Shown: piece after piece, positions 28,241 through 36,403 of the stretch | Layout: every line of letters starts with the position of its first letter | Numbering within the stretch: the stretch's first letter is position 1 | Assembly (NCBI RefSeq): GCF_016862515.1 | Contig: NZ_BONC01000041.1 | Coordinates: forward strand, 1 to 64,000 | Source of the DNA: Asanoa iriomotensis | GTDB lineage: Bacteria; Actinomycetota; Actinomycetes; Mycobacteriales; Micromonosporaceae | Direction: 5' to 3' | Length of the DNA: 64,000 nucleotides | Notes under the pieces: generated by a model | What the model saw: only the letters and a program-made list of their open reading frames with translations | Databases searched by the model: none | Told to the model about the DNA's origin: nothing | Made by a program: the position numbers and the translations under genes

Positions 28241-28945
28241 TCAGTCGGTGCTTTCGGCGTGGCGGCGGTAGCGGCCGTGGGTGGTGGTCAGGAGGGGTGC
28301 GGTCACGGCGGCTAGGAGGCCGCCGACCAGTGGGGCGACGATGAAGACCCAGAGCTGGCGCAGGGGTTCGCCGCCTTCGAAGATGGCGGGGCCGAGGCTG
28401 CGGGCCGGGTTGATCGACGCGCCGTCGAGGGTGATCGCCATGAGGTTCGTCGCGGCCAGGGCCAGGCCGATCGCCAAGCCCGCGAAGCCCGCCTGCTCGG
28501 AGCGGCTCGTCACGACCAGGACGACGAGTACGAGCAGGAAGGTCAGCACGATCTCCAGCAGGAACGTGCCGCCCAGGTTGATGTGGGGGCCGTAGCTGTT
28601 GGTGGCGAGCGCGCCGGTCTGGTCGGTGACGCCGCCGTGGCGGGTGAGGATCCACAGCCCCAGCCCCGCGACGGCGGCGCCGCCGAACTGGGCGATCCAG
28701 TAGGCGATCGCGCCGATCACCGAGATCCGGCCGGCGACCAGGGCGCCCAGGGTGACCGCCGGGTTGACGTGGCAGCCCGAGATCGGGCCGATCGTGTAGA
28801 CGAGCACGAGCAGGGTCAGGCCGAAGGTGAACGCCACGACCGCCACGCCGCCGTCGACGCGGGCGGCTACGGCTGATCCCGCGCCGACGAAGACGAGCAG
28901 GAGTGTTCCGACGAACTCCGCCGCGTATCGCCTCAGCCCCGCCAT
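28241..28945 (-). CDS. aquaporin (MIP family channel)
   Basis: This 234-residue protein has six membrane helices and the two half-helix motifs HVNPAVT and SINPARS, the paired NPA signature of water and glycerol channels. The ATG at 28945 matches the usual start just before the first helix (MAGLRRYAAEFVGT); an in-frame GTG at 29002 would add 19 residues. It converges on the UPF0016 exporter across the long inverted repeat. Water versus glycerol selectivity cannot be fixed by eye. Confidence 0.92.
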   Translation of the reverse strand: MAGLRRYAAEFVGTLLLVFVGAGSAVAARVDGGVAVVAFTFGLTLLVLVYTIGPISGCHVNPAVTLGALVAGRISVIGAIAYWIAQFGGAAVAGLGLWILTRHGGVTDQTGALATNSYGPHINLGGTFLLEIVLTFLLVLVVLVVTSRSEQAGFAGLAIGLALAATNLMAITLDGASINPARSLGPAIFEGGEPLRQLWVFIVAPLVGGLLAAVTAPLLTTTHGRYRRHAESTD

Positions 28946-29016
28946 AGGCCGAAAGGTAAACGGAGAGTAAGCGACTTCGCAGCCGAAACCGGGATTAACC
29001 ACCGCGAACCTGGAGT

Positions 29017-29055
29017 CTGGCGGGAGCGACGGCCGTGCCCCCGGCGGACCCGAGC
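29017..29055. repeat. dispersed 39-bp repeat, copy 1
   Basis: CTGGCGGGAGCGACGG followed by a GC-rich core and GGACCCGAGC matches copy 2 at 39395-39433 at 35 of 39 positions. Each copy lies just past the 3' end of a minus-strand gene. Confidence 0.6.
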
Positions 29056-29063
29056 AGGCAAAA

Positions 29064-29095
29064 GGGCCCGCGCCGTCCTACGACGGCGCGGGCCC
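29064..29095 (-). terminator. rho-independent terminator of the phytase-like gene
   Basis: A 14-bp perfect stem (29064-29077 with 29082-29095) and CTAC loop is followed, on the minus strand, by TTTTG. It lies 11 bases past the stop of the minus-strand gene ending at 29106. Confidence 0.85.
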
Positions 29096-29105
29096 TTCCT
29101 TTGCT

Positions 29106-31496
29106 TTATGCGGTGAAGCGGAGCTTGGCCTTGCGGGCGCGCACGAAGAGCAGCGCGCCGATCGCGACCACAGCCGCGCCGGTGCCGCCGATCAACAGCG
29201 CCGACGCGCCGGTGACGGGCAGGCCGCCGCCGTCGCCGTCGCCTTCGCCCTCGCCGCCGCCGGCACCGCCGCCGTTGGCCGGGTTGAAGACCTTGTCCGC
29301 CGCGCCGAGGCGCATGAAGACCGTCTCGCCGGTCGCGTCCTCGACGCCGTCGTTGTCGGTGACCGCGTAGACCTGGCCGTTGCCGGCGATGCCGAGGCCC
29401 TCGACCTTGTCCTGCACCCAGCCGTTGTCGGCCTGGAGCAGCGGCAGCAGGTCGACCGCGAGGGTCTTCGCCACCGTCGGCAGGCCGGTCCCGATGGAAG
29501 CCGGCACGTCGAACGTGTAGACCTTCTTGACCGTCGCCTTGAGACCGCGCTGGTTGTCGCGCTCGATCACCGCGAAGGTGTCGTCGTCGACGGCGACCAG
29601 CTCGGACAGGCCGACCCAGGCGCCCGCGGGCGCGGCGTCGAGCTGGTAGCCCAGCCACGCCCAGGTCTTGTCGGCGACCGAGTAGCGGCCGATCCGGACG
29701 GTGCCCTTCGGGTCGCCCTTGAGCTCGCGCTGCACGGCGACCCAGACCTGCTCGGTGCCGTTGTCGCCGGTGACCGCGACGCCCTCGAAGCCGTTGCTGG
29801 TGACGTTTGCCGCAACCTCGGCCGGCAGCGGGATCTCCTCCTGCACGGCGCCCTTGGCGTCGAGGCGGACGATCAGGTTGGGCTTGTCGGCGGTGCCGTC
29901 GCCCTCGACCGCGATCCAGTAGCCGCCGCCCGCGCGGGCCGCGACACCCTCGGCGTCGTAGCCGACCGGCTTGCCGTCCTTGGTGACGGTCAGCTCGCTG
30001 TTGACCAGCGCCGGCTCCTGCGCCGTGTCGATGGTCAGCAGGCGGGTCGGGGTGTAGACGTTGTCGGTGATCGACACGAGCTGGTCGGGCTGGCCCGGCA
30101 CCGGGCTCAGGCCGGACAGGGCGCCCCAGGAGATGGGTGCCTTGCGCTGCCCCGGCTCGTACGCCGAACGGATCGTCGGGAACGCGCTCTTCTTGTCGCC
30201 GTACTGGAAGATCGTGACCGACGCGCGGATGCCGTCGTCGGGCAGGTCCTCCTCGCTGGAGACCACGAGCAGGTTGCGGGACGGCACAGTGGTGACGCCC
30301 TCGGGGCCGTTCGTGGTTGGCATGATCTGCAGGAACTTCGGGTCCTTCGGCTTGCTGACGTCGTACGCGGCGACGAAGTTGCCCCGCTCCGAGTTGACGA
30401 ACAGCACCGGCTTGCCGCCGAACTCGCCGAACGCGACGCCCTCGGGCTCGGTGCCCTTGGCGTCCGAGCGGCCCTCCGGGTAGAGGCCGTGCGCGGCGGC
30501 GAGGCGGTCGAACGAGTTGCCGGCGTCGTAGACGACCTTGCCGTTGCGGTTCCACACGGTGAAGCCGCGCGAGCCGCCGACGTAGTCACCCTCGTTGGCG
30601 GTCGCGAAGGTGTTGTCGTCGATCCAGGTGACGCCGTCGGGCTCGCGGCTGACGGTGATGGTTTCGCTCTGGTCGATCGTGCCGTCTTCCTCGGTGTCGA
30701 CACCCTTCAGCGTGACCTGGCCGGCGCTGAAGTGCTTGACGACCTTCTTGGTCTTCAGGTCGACGATCGCGATGTGGTTGTTCTCCTGGAGCGTGACGAC
30801 GGCCTGGTTCTTGCCGTTGATCGAGATGTACTCGGGCTCGGGGTCGCTGGGGGCGACCTTGGCGAGCCCGGTCATCGCGACCTGGTTGAGCTTCCAGTCG
30901 GCGGGCTGCCCGGCGAGGTCGATGACCTGGAGGAAGCCGGCCGGCTGCTGCGGGATCTCGCCGTCGTTGACGTCCTCGTCGCGCTCGTTCTCGATCGCGA
31001 TGGCCGCGTACTTGCCGCTGGGCGCGACCGCGATGGAGTCGGGCTGGCCGCCGAGGTCGTGCTTGGCGACCTCCGTGCGGGTCTTGAGGTCGATGACGAC
31101 GAGCTCGCCGGAGGTGTTGACGAAGTCCTCGCTGGTGTTGACGACTGCGAGGACGAAGTCGTGGAACACCGCGACCGAGGTGGGCTCGCCGCGCAGCGGG
31201 AACGTGCCCAGCGGCTTCGGCTTGGCCGGGTCGGAGATGTCGAGGAAGCCGAGGCGCTCACCGGGGCTGTCGGTCGAGATCACCGTCTTGCCGTCGGTGC
31301 TGACCGCGCTGATCTCCGCGACGGTCTCCTGGTCCTCGGCGCTGTTGAGGTAGACCGGCACGGTGGCCAGCCGGGCGAAGCCGGGGTCGTCTGCCGGCGC
31401 CGCGACGGCCGCCTGACCGATCATCGCTGGAGCGGTTATGAGGCCGGCGACCATGGCCGTGCGGACGAGCCGGCCGGTCGCGCGTGGAACGGGCAT
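29106..31496 (-). CDS. secreted phytase-like/esterase-like beta-propeller with LPXTG anchor
   Basis: This 796-residue protein has a signal peptide (about 1-33, AVAA/PAD), a long propeller-like region of repeated strands (about 40-380), and a phytase-like esterase domain around 430-720 with GYDAEGVAARAGGGYWIAVEG and NGFEGVAVTG. A Gly/Glu/Asp-rich linker follows, then LPVTG, a membrane helix and a basic tail, the sortase cell-wall sorting signal. It is probably wall-anchored and may hydrolyse phosphate or other esters. No sortase gene is in the window. A strong terminator follows. Confidence 0.85.
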   Translation of the reverse strand: MPVPRATGRLVRTAMVAGLITAPAMIGQAAVAAPADDPGFARLATVPVYLNSAEDQETVAEISAVSTDGKTVISTDSPGERLGFLDISDPAKPKPLGTFPLRGEPTSVAVFHDFVLAVVNTSEDFVNTSGELVVIDLKTRTEVAKHDLGGQPDSIAVAPSGKYAAIAIENERDEDVNDGEIPQQPAGFLQVIDLAGQPADWKLNQVAMTGLAKVAPSDPEPEYISINGKNQAVVTLQENNHIAIVDLKTKKVVKHFSAGQVTLKGVDTEEDGTIDQSETITVSREPDGVTWIDDNTFATANEGDYVGGSRGFTVWNRNGKVVYDAGNSFDRLAAAHGLYPEGRSDAKGTEPEGVAFGEFGGKPVLFVNSERGNFVAAYDVSKPKDPKFLQIMPTTNGPEGVTTVPSRNLLVVSSEEDLPDDGIRASVTIFQYGDKKSAFPTIRSAYEPGQRKAPISWGALSGLSPVPGQPDQLVSITDNVYTPTRLLTIDTAQEPALVNSELTVTKDGKPVGYDAEGVAARAGGGYWIAVEGDGTADKPNLIVRLDAKGAVQEEIPLPAEVAANVTSNGFEGVAVTGDNGTEQVWVAVQRELKGDPKGTVRIGRYSVADKTWAWLGYQLDAAPAGAWVGLSELVAVDDDTFAVIERDNQRGLKATVKKVYTFDVPASIGTGLPTVAKTLAVDLLPLLQADNGWVQDKVEGLGIAGNGQVYAVTDNDGVEDATGETVFMRLGAADKVFNPANGGGAGGGEGEGDGDGGGLPVTGASALLIGGTGAAVVAIGALLFVRARKAKLRFTA

Positions 31497-31679
31497 GCTG
31501 AAACTCTCCCTGGTCGAGTCGACTTGATCTGATTAGTGGCTGGCGTTGACCGGCATCCGTCGACAAAGCCAACGGCAGATGTCGTACGGGCTGCGGAATG
31601 CCGCTCCGGCCGCTTTATGCCCTGGCCGGCGATAGGCTGGAGCGATCTTCCCGATAGGCCGGTTTAGAGGGAGTACGTC

Positions 31680-32471
31680 GTGACGGAAGACGGTTCGTCC
31701 TGGTCACCAGCGCAGATCGACCGGGACAAGCCGAACGCGGCTCGGGTCTACGACTATTACCTTGGCGGTGCGCACAACTTCGCCGCGGACCGGGCGATGG
31801 CGGAGCAGGCGATCGCCGACTGGCCCGAGCTGCCGGCGATCATGCGGGCCAACCGCGGGTTCCTCCGCCGGGCGGTGCGGTTCATGGTCGGCTGCGGGGT
31901 CCGGCAGTTCCTCGACCTCGGCGCGGGGTTGCCGACCGCCGGAAGCGTGCCGGAGACGGCGCAGTCGGTGGACCCGTCGTGCCGGGTGGTGTCGGTGGAC
32001 ATCGACCCGGTCGCGGTGGCGCACAGCCGGGCCATCTTGGCGTCGAACCCGCTGGTCACGGTGTTGCAGGGCGACCTGCGGGATTCGTCCGCGGTGCTGG
32101 ACGCGTCCGGTTTGGACCTGTCGCAACCGGTGGCCGTCCTGTTGGTGGCCGTGCTGCACTTCGTCGGCGACGGGGACGACCCGGCGGGGATCGTGGCCGC
32201 GTACCGGGATGGCCTGCCGTCCGGGAGCATGTTCGCGATCACCCACGCCACCGCGGACGCCCAACCGCAACGGGCGGCGACGCACAGGCAGCTCTATCGG
32301 CGCACGGCGTTGCCGATGACGATGCGCACACGGGCCGAGGTGACCGCGCTGTTCGCGGGTTTGGAGCTGTTGCCGCCGGGGGTGGTCAACTTGACGCGTT
32401 GGCAGCCGGATTCGGACACGGACCAATCGGTGGGGCTGGCCGGGTACGCGGCGGTGGGCGTCAAGCGGTGA
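31680..32471 (+). CDS. SAM-dependent methyltransferase (DUF574/Methyltransf_19 family)
   Basis: This 263-residue protein begins with the family hallmark DKPNAARVYDYYLGGAHNF and has the SAM-binding QFLDLGAGLPT segment followed by VVSVDIDPVAV. This family is very numerous in actinomycetes and mostly uncharacterised. The GTG start follows GAGGGAG. The stop overlaps the converging reductase gene by 11 bases. Confidence 0.9.
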   Translation: MTEDGSSWSPAQIDRDKPNAARVYDYYLGGAHNFAADRAMAEQAIADWPELPAIMRANRGFLRRAVRFMVGCGVRQFLDLGAGLPTAGSVPETAQSVDPSCRVVSVDIDPVAVAHSRAILASNPLVTVLQGDLRDSSAVLDASGLDLSQPVAVLLVAVLHFVGDGDDPAGIVAAYRDGLPSGSMFAITHATADAQPQRAATHRQLYRRTALPMTMRTRAEVTALFAGLELLPPGVVNLTRWQPDSDTDQSVGLAGYAAVGVKR

Positions 32472-33078
32472 GGTGCTGCCGCAGGCCGGTGGCGTCGAGG
32501 TCGGTCAGGTGGACCGGCGTGCCGGGCTGTTGGCGCCAACTGGCGTCGAGCGTGCCGGCGTCGACGGGGTCGAAGCCGAGCTCGTCGACGAGCCCTTCGA
32601 CGACCTGCTTGGCGTCTGCGTCGTCGCCGGCGACTGGGAGCGCGATCCGGTTGTGGTCACCCTTGGGCTTGCCGTAGCGACCGAGATGCTGCGCGGAGAT
32701 GTTGTTGAACGCTTTGACGACGCGGGCGCCGGGAAAGTGATCGGCGACCCAGCGACTCGAGGTGATCGCCCGGTCGACGATGGGCTCGATCTCGCCGTCG
32801 CGTTCCTCGTAGTAGTTGTTGGCATCCACGAGGATCTTCCCGTTGAACGGCTGGGGTGGCAGTTCCCTGATGGCGCGGGTGGGGATGGCGAGGACGACGA
32901 GATCGGAGTTCTCGGCGGCTTCCTTGACGGTTGAGGCGCGCGCCCCGGTCTGATCGGCGAGCGGCCGCAGGGAGTCGGGCCCGCGCGAGTTGGCCACGGA
33001 CACGTCGTGCCCAAGCTCCCGAAAGCGCGCGGTGAGCGTGCCACCGACCTTGCCTGACCCCACGATGCCGATCCTCAT
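32461..33078 (-). CDS. NADPH-dependent F420 reductase-like oxidoreductase
   Basis: This 205-residue protein starts with the Rossmann dinucleotide-binding motif GIVGSGKVGGTL, then VSVANSRGPDSL and KAFNNISAQHL, the pattern of the NADP oxidoreductase, coenzyme-F420-dependent family. It likely transfers hydride between NADPH and a flavin-like cofactor or small carbonyl substrate. The frame is open far upstream, but the domain starts at the ATG at 33078. It converges on the methyltransferase gene. Confidence 0.88.
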   Translation of the reverse strand: MRIGIVGSGKVGGTLTARFRELGHDVSVANSRGPDSLRPLADQTGARASTVKEAAENSDLVVLAIPTRAIRELPPQPFNGKILVDANNYYEERDGEIEPIVDRAITSSRWVADHFPGARVVKAFNNISAQHLGRYGKPKGDHNRIALPVAGDDADAKQVVEGLVDELGFDPVDAGTLDASWRQQPGTPVHLTDLDATGLRQHLTA

Positions 33079-33427
33079 GTGTTGTGTTACTTCCCTGCTC
33101 AGGCCGACTCTCCCGTGTCGCACCTGTCGGATTTCGGCGTTTTCACTCAACGTGGTTAAGCCGCTGGGGCCGTGCTGATGGCACCTGTTCCTGATATGCG
33201 TGTCCGACCCGATCTGGGAGGGTTGTACCTGTCTTCGAGAGTGTGGTCGTTTCGCTGGGGGTAGGTGGCCGCCCCCGCAGCTCGTCCCGGAGCTGCGGGG
33301 GCCGGCCGTGCCAGGCTCTATAGGTGAGCTCCTCGCCCGCCTGTCGTCTGGGAAATCCACCGTGGAACCGGGCCTATGCGTCCCTGACGCAGTCCCGCTG
33401 CCACGGCGTGATCCTGGCTGCGCTGTC
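33079..33427. other. 349-base region without a confident gene
   Basis: The gap between divergent genes holds a strong hairpin (33271-33302). The plus-strand frame of the DUF429 gene stays open from 33200, but that part has no recognisable domain. No other structure was seen. Confidence 0.5.
33271..33302. terminator. 13-bp hairpin upstream of the DUF429 gene
   Basis: Arms GCCCCCGCAGCTC (33271-33283) and its complement (33290-33302) enclose a 6-base loop. It could be a terminator or a leader structure; there is no T-tract. Confidence 0.4.
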
Positions 33428-34192
33428 GTGATCACGGTCGGGGTCGATCTGGCGGCGGCGGACGAACGTTCGGGCTTGGCGGTCGTGTCGTGGTCGCGCG
33501 ACCGGGCGGAGGTCACGTCGCTCGCGGTCGGGGCCTCGGACGCGGAGATCGTGTCGGCGATCCGCGCCTCGGACAAGGCGGGCATCGACTCGCCCCTGGG
33601 CTGGCCGACGGCGTTCGTCTCGTTCGTGTCGACCCATGAGTCCGGGGCCGTGACGCCACCACCGCCTGGCGAGGGCGCGGCGTGGCGCCGGCGACTGGCC
33701 TATCGCATGACGGACGAGGTCGTCCGAGCGTCCACGGGCCTGATCCCCATGAGCGTGTCGGCGGACCGGATCGGCCATGCGGCCTTCCGCGCCGCGGGCT
33801 TGCTGTCGATGCTCTCTCCCGACGCGCCACTCTCCCGGGCGGGCGACGACCTGGTGGTGGAGGTCTATCCGGCGGCGTCGCTGTTCCGCTGGGGCCTGAC
33901 ACACCAGGGATACAAGCGCGCCGGCTTGGCGTCCTCATTGGTGTCGTCACTGCTGGCGGCAGCACCGTGGCTGACGTTGGGCGAGTTCGAGCCCCTGTGC
34001 CGCCGCAGGCACGACGCCCTGGACGCGGTGGTGGCCGCCCTCGCCGCCCGAGCCGCGGCGACCGGCCGAGCCACCCGACCGACACCGCAGCAGTTGCCCG
34101 TCGCGGCTAGCGAGGGTTGGATTGCCTTGCCGACCTCGACGCTTGCCGACCTGATCAGCGCTCGACCGGATGCGTCAGTCCCACACCGGTGA
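33428..34192 (+). CDS. DUF429 family protein
   Basis: This 254-residue protein begins with ITVGVDLAAADERSGLAVVSW, the RNase-H-like first strand of DUF429 proteins. IDSPLGWP and VEVYPAASLFRWG are further family marks, and the C-terminus has the DALDAVVAALAARAA helix. The RNase-H-like fold suggests a nuclease, but the family is uncharacterised. The GTG at 33428 sits right before the domain and has no clear ribosome site, so the start is uncertain. It overlaps the converging HIRAN gene by 18 bases. Confidence 0.8.
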   Translation: MITVGVDLAAADERSGLAVVSWSRDRAEVTSLAVGASDAEIVSAIRASDKAGIDSPLGWPTAFVSFVSTHESGAVTPPPPGEGAAWRRRLAYRMTDEVVRASTGLIPMSVSADRIGHAAFRAAGLLSMLSPDAPLSRAGDDLVVEVYPAASLFRWGLTHQGYKRAGLASSLVSSLLAAAPWLTLGEFEPLCRRRHDALDAVVAALAARAAATGRATRPTPQQLPVAASEGWIALPTSTLADLISARPDASVPHR

Positions 34193-35170
34193 CCACCATT
34201 GCCAGCCGTCGGGCGCGATCGGCCACGACGGATCCGGGCGCCAGCCCGGCGGTGGCACCCACCCGGCCGGAGGCTGCGGCCAATCGGGTGGAACCGTGAA
34301 TCGGATGCCGGTCGGTTGGGGCGGCACGGGTGCGTGCTCACGACGAGGCTCGACGGCCGGCGCGGTGGAGACCACGACCGGTTCAGGTGGGCCGGAGGCG
34401 CCGAGCCAGCTCTCGGGGAGTTCGTGAGCGCGTGCCACGTACAACACGACCTCGGTCTTGATTCGGTTGCCTTTGACAATCGCGCGTGCGGCGGCGATCT
34501 CCCCCTGCGCTTGGAGGTGATGAATCGCGGGCAGAAGCTCCGCGCTCATCTTCGGAGTCAGTTGGCCAACCCGTTCGTCGCCGATTCGAACCTCGACCAC
34601 GTCGCGGGTTGATCGCGCAAGCTGTTCGACAACCGGGTGAAGGGTGACGTGCGCCCAGCACTCGCCTTCCGGCCGCAAGTAAGTCGCCAGTACGTCCAGG
34701 TGCTTTTCCTCACCGGAAACTTGTATGGCGCTGCCCGTGGGCAGCAGTCGGTGGGCACTTGCCGGCGGCATGTTGGCCGGTACGAGCATGTGCGGTTCGG
34801 CCAGGTCAAGCCGCACCGAGGCGTTGAAGTACCTGTCAGACCGGTCGCCGTCCCACTCGCTGGCCCAGATTCGCGCGTTGACCTGTGGTGTCCAGCCTTG
34901 GCCGATCAAGGCGGAGAGCACGGCGCCGTAACGATTCGCTTCTTCTCGAGGAAAGTAGCCGAGGTGATGGGCACCCGACCAGACGGCGATGGCGTTGCGA
35001 TCGTGCTTGTTGTTCGGCTCAGGGTGAAGCTGAGCCACGACGACGACCTCCGCGCCGGACGTGAAATTCTTCCCCAGCACGGCGCGAATCTGCTTCTCGT
35101 GGAAAGTCTCGCCGACGATGTCGAAGCTCGGCCAGCCCCGCTGTCCCCATAGGTCGAATGCGATCGTCAC
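34175..35170 (-). CDS. HIRAN-domain protein with Pro/Trp-rich C-terminus
   Basis: This 331-residue protein has a HIRAN-like domain at about residues 15-100 (DIVGETFHEKQIRAVLG, VVVVAQLHPEPNNKHDRNAIAVW), a middle region with a possible second related unit, and a C-terminal tail with PPGWRPDPSWP-type Pro/Trp repeats common in actinobacterial proteins. HIRAN domains bind DNA ends or damaged DNA in eukaryotic remodelers and occur in bacterial proteins of unknown role. Codon third positions look less GC-rich than the neighbours, hinting at acquired DNA. Confidence 0.75.
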   Translation of the reverse strand: MTIAFDLWGQRGWPSFDIVGETFHEKQIRAVLGKNFTSGAEVVVVAQLHPEPNNKHDRNAIAVWSGAHHLGYFPREEANRYGAVLSALIGQGWTPQVNARIWASEWDGDRSDRYFNASVRLDLAEPHMLVPANMPPASAHRLLPTGSAIQVSGEEKHLDVLATYLRPEGECWAHVTLHPVVEQLARSTRDVVEVRIGDERVGQLTPKMSAELLPAIHHLQAQGEIAAARAIVKGNRIKTEVVLYVARAHELPESWLGASGPPEPVVVSTAPAVEPRREHAPVPPQPTGIRFTVPPDWPQPPAGWVPPPGWRPDPSWPIAPDGWQWWSPVWD

Positions 35171-35313
35171 GAATCCGCAGCGTACTTATTCAAAGAGGAT
35201 CCGCCGACGGTCTACGAGTCATGAAACGTCGCGCGAACAACTAGAGTTGTTTGTCCGTCCAGGCAACAAAGCGTGATCGCGCTTCACGCACGACGGTGGT
35301 CCTGCCGAGCGCG

Positions 35314-36117
35314 CTAAGACGGGCGGAGGACGCAGCCGGAGCAGAGTTTGGGCTGCGGGAGCGTGAAGGCTAGGCAGCACGTCTTGCGTTGGACGTTGAG
35401 TTGGCCGCCAGGGCCGTCGACCAGGTCGATCAGGTCGTCCAGCTCCAGGGCCGTCAACAGGGTCGTGATGTTTTCGCGGGTCGAACCCGGTAGCCAGTCC
35501 GCTGCGCGGAGTAGGCCGTAAGCCACGCCTGACGCCACCGAGCCCATCAGGGTGCGCGCACCGACTCGGACCTCGGCGTGGATCGCCTCGAGCATCGGGT
35601 TGACGTGTTCGTCCAGCATCGACGTGCGGAAGGCCGACAGGAGCGCCGCCTCGTCGGGGACGACCACGACCTCCGGTAGGCCCGAGATGGCCAGCGGGTC
35701 CGTCGGCAGCACCGCGACGTCAATCGAGCGCCGATATCCCAGCGTCAGCAGCGGGCGGTGGTCCTCAAAATGCACAAGCACGTCCGACGCGCGCAGAAGA
35801 GGGACCCGGCGCGCCGAAGCCCAACCCAGGACCGCCGGCAGCGCCAGCCAGTAGCTGTAGGACTTCCACGCCAAGGCCGCGGCCGCGTGCGGTGAGCCGC
35901 GCCAGCGGCGGCCCGCTGCTTCCAGGAGGGCGGGGAGGTGGGTGCCGTCGGCCAACGACGACGCCGGCAGCCAACCCGCGGGGTCGTGGACCAGCAAACC
36001 CCGCGTCAAGCCCGGTAGGTCGTCGGTCCCGAACATCGACCGCAGCGTCGCGGAGATCGGGTCGAGGGGGGCGCCGGCCATCGCGCGGAAGTCGATGGTC
36101 GCGGTCACTCTGACCAC
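35314..36117 (-). CDS. FhuF-like [2Fe-2S] ferric siderophore reductase
   Basis: This 267-residue protein ends with C247-C248-x10-C259-x2-C262, the signature of FhuF-type proteins that hold a [2Fe-2S] cluster and reduce iron from ferric siderophores in the cytoplasm. An iron-box-like palindrome lies about 73 bases upstream, so iron-dependent repression by an IdeR/DmdR-type regulator is likely. No siderophore genes are adjacent. The GTG at 36117 is one of several possible starts. Confidence 0.88.
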   Translation of the reverse strand: MVRVTATIDFRAMAGAPLDPISATLRSMFGTDDLPGLTRGLLVHDPAGWLPASSLADGTHLPALLEAAGRRWRGSPHAAAALAWKSYSYWLALPAVLGWASARRVPLLRASDVLVHFEDHRPLLTLGYRRSIDVAVLPTDPLAISGLPEVVVVPDEAALLSAFRTSMLDEHVNPMLEAIHAEVRVGARTLMGSVASGVAYGLLRAADWLPGSTRENITTLLTALELDDLIDLVDGPGGQLNVQRKTCCLAFTLPQPKLCSGCVLRPS

Positions 36118-36189
36118 ACCGCCAACCCCATACGTGCCGTCACAGGTACTCCACCCACTCCGTTTGCCAGCCGGAACAACATAGCGTGC

Positions 36190-36205
36190 TAAGGCTAGCC
36201 TAACC
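36190..36205. promoter_or_regulatory. IdeR/DmdR-type iron box
   Basis: The minus-strand sequence GGTTAGGCTAGCCTTA matches the actinobacterial iron-box consensus (core TTAGGTTAGGCTAACCTAA) at 14 of 16 aligned positions and contains the palindrome AGGCTAGCCT. It lies between the divergent FhuF-like and HTH-deformylase genes, so it could affect either. Confidence 0.75.
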
Positions 36206-36403
36206 AGAGATTCTCGGCCCGCGGTGGGCTACGACTCATCTGGGTGGATGACCGCACTTCGAGGCGTGTTGGTCTAGTCGCGCTGAGCGACGATTGTCAA
36301 GGCATTTGTCGGTAACGCGGCACTTCTGGTCGGGTTTCCGTCCTGCGCAGCAGACTGGATTTCCGGGCTTCTAGGGGAGTCCCGGCCCCAAAAGGGATGC
36401 GTG

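Noticed and set aside
33200-33427. Longer N-terminus for the DUF429 protein
   Set aside because: The extension crosses a strong hairpin and has no similarity to the family, whose first strand starts at the chosen GTG.
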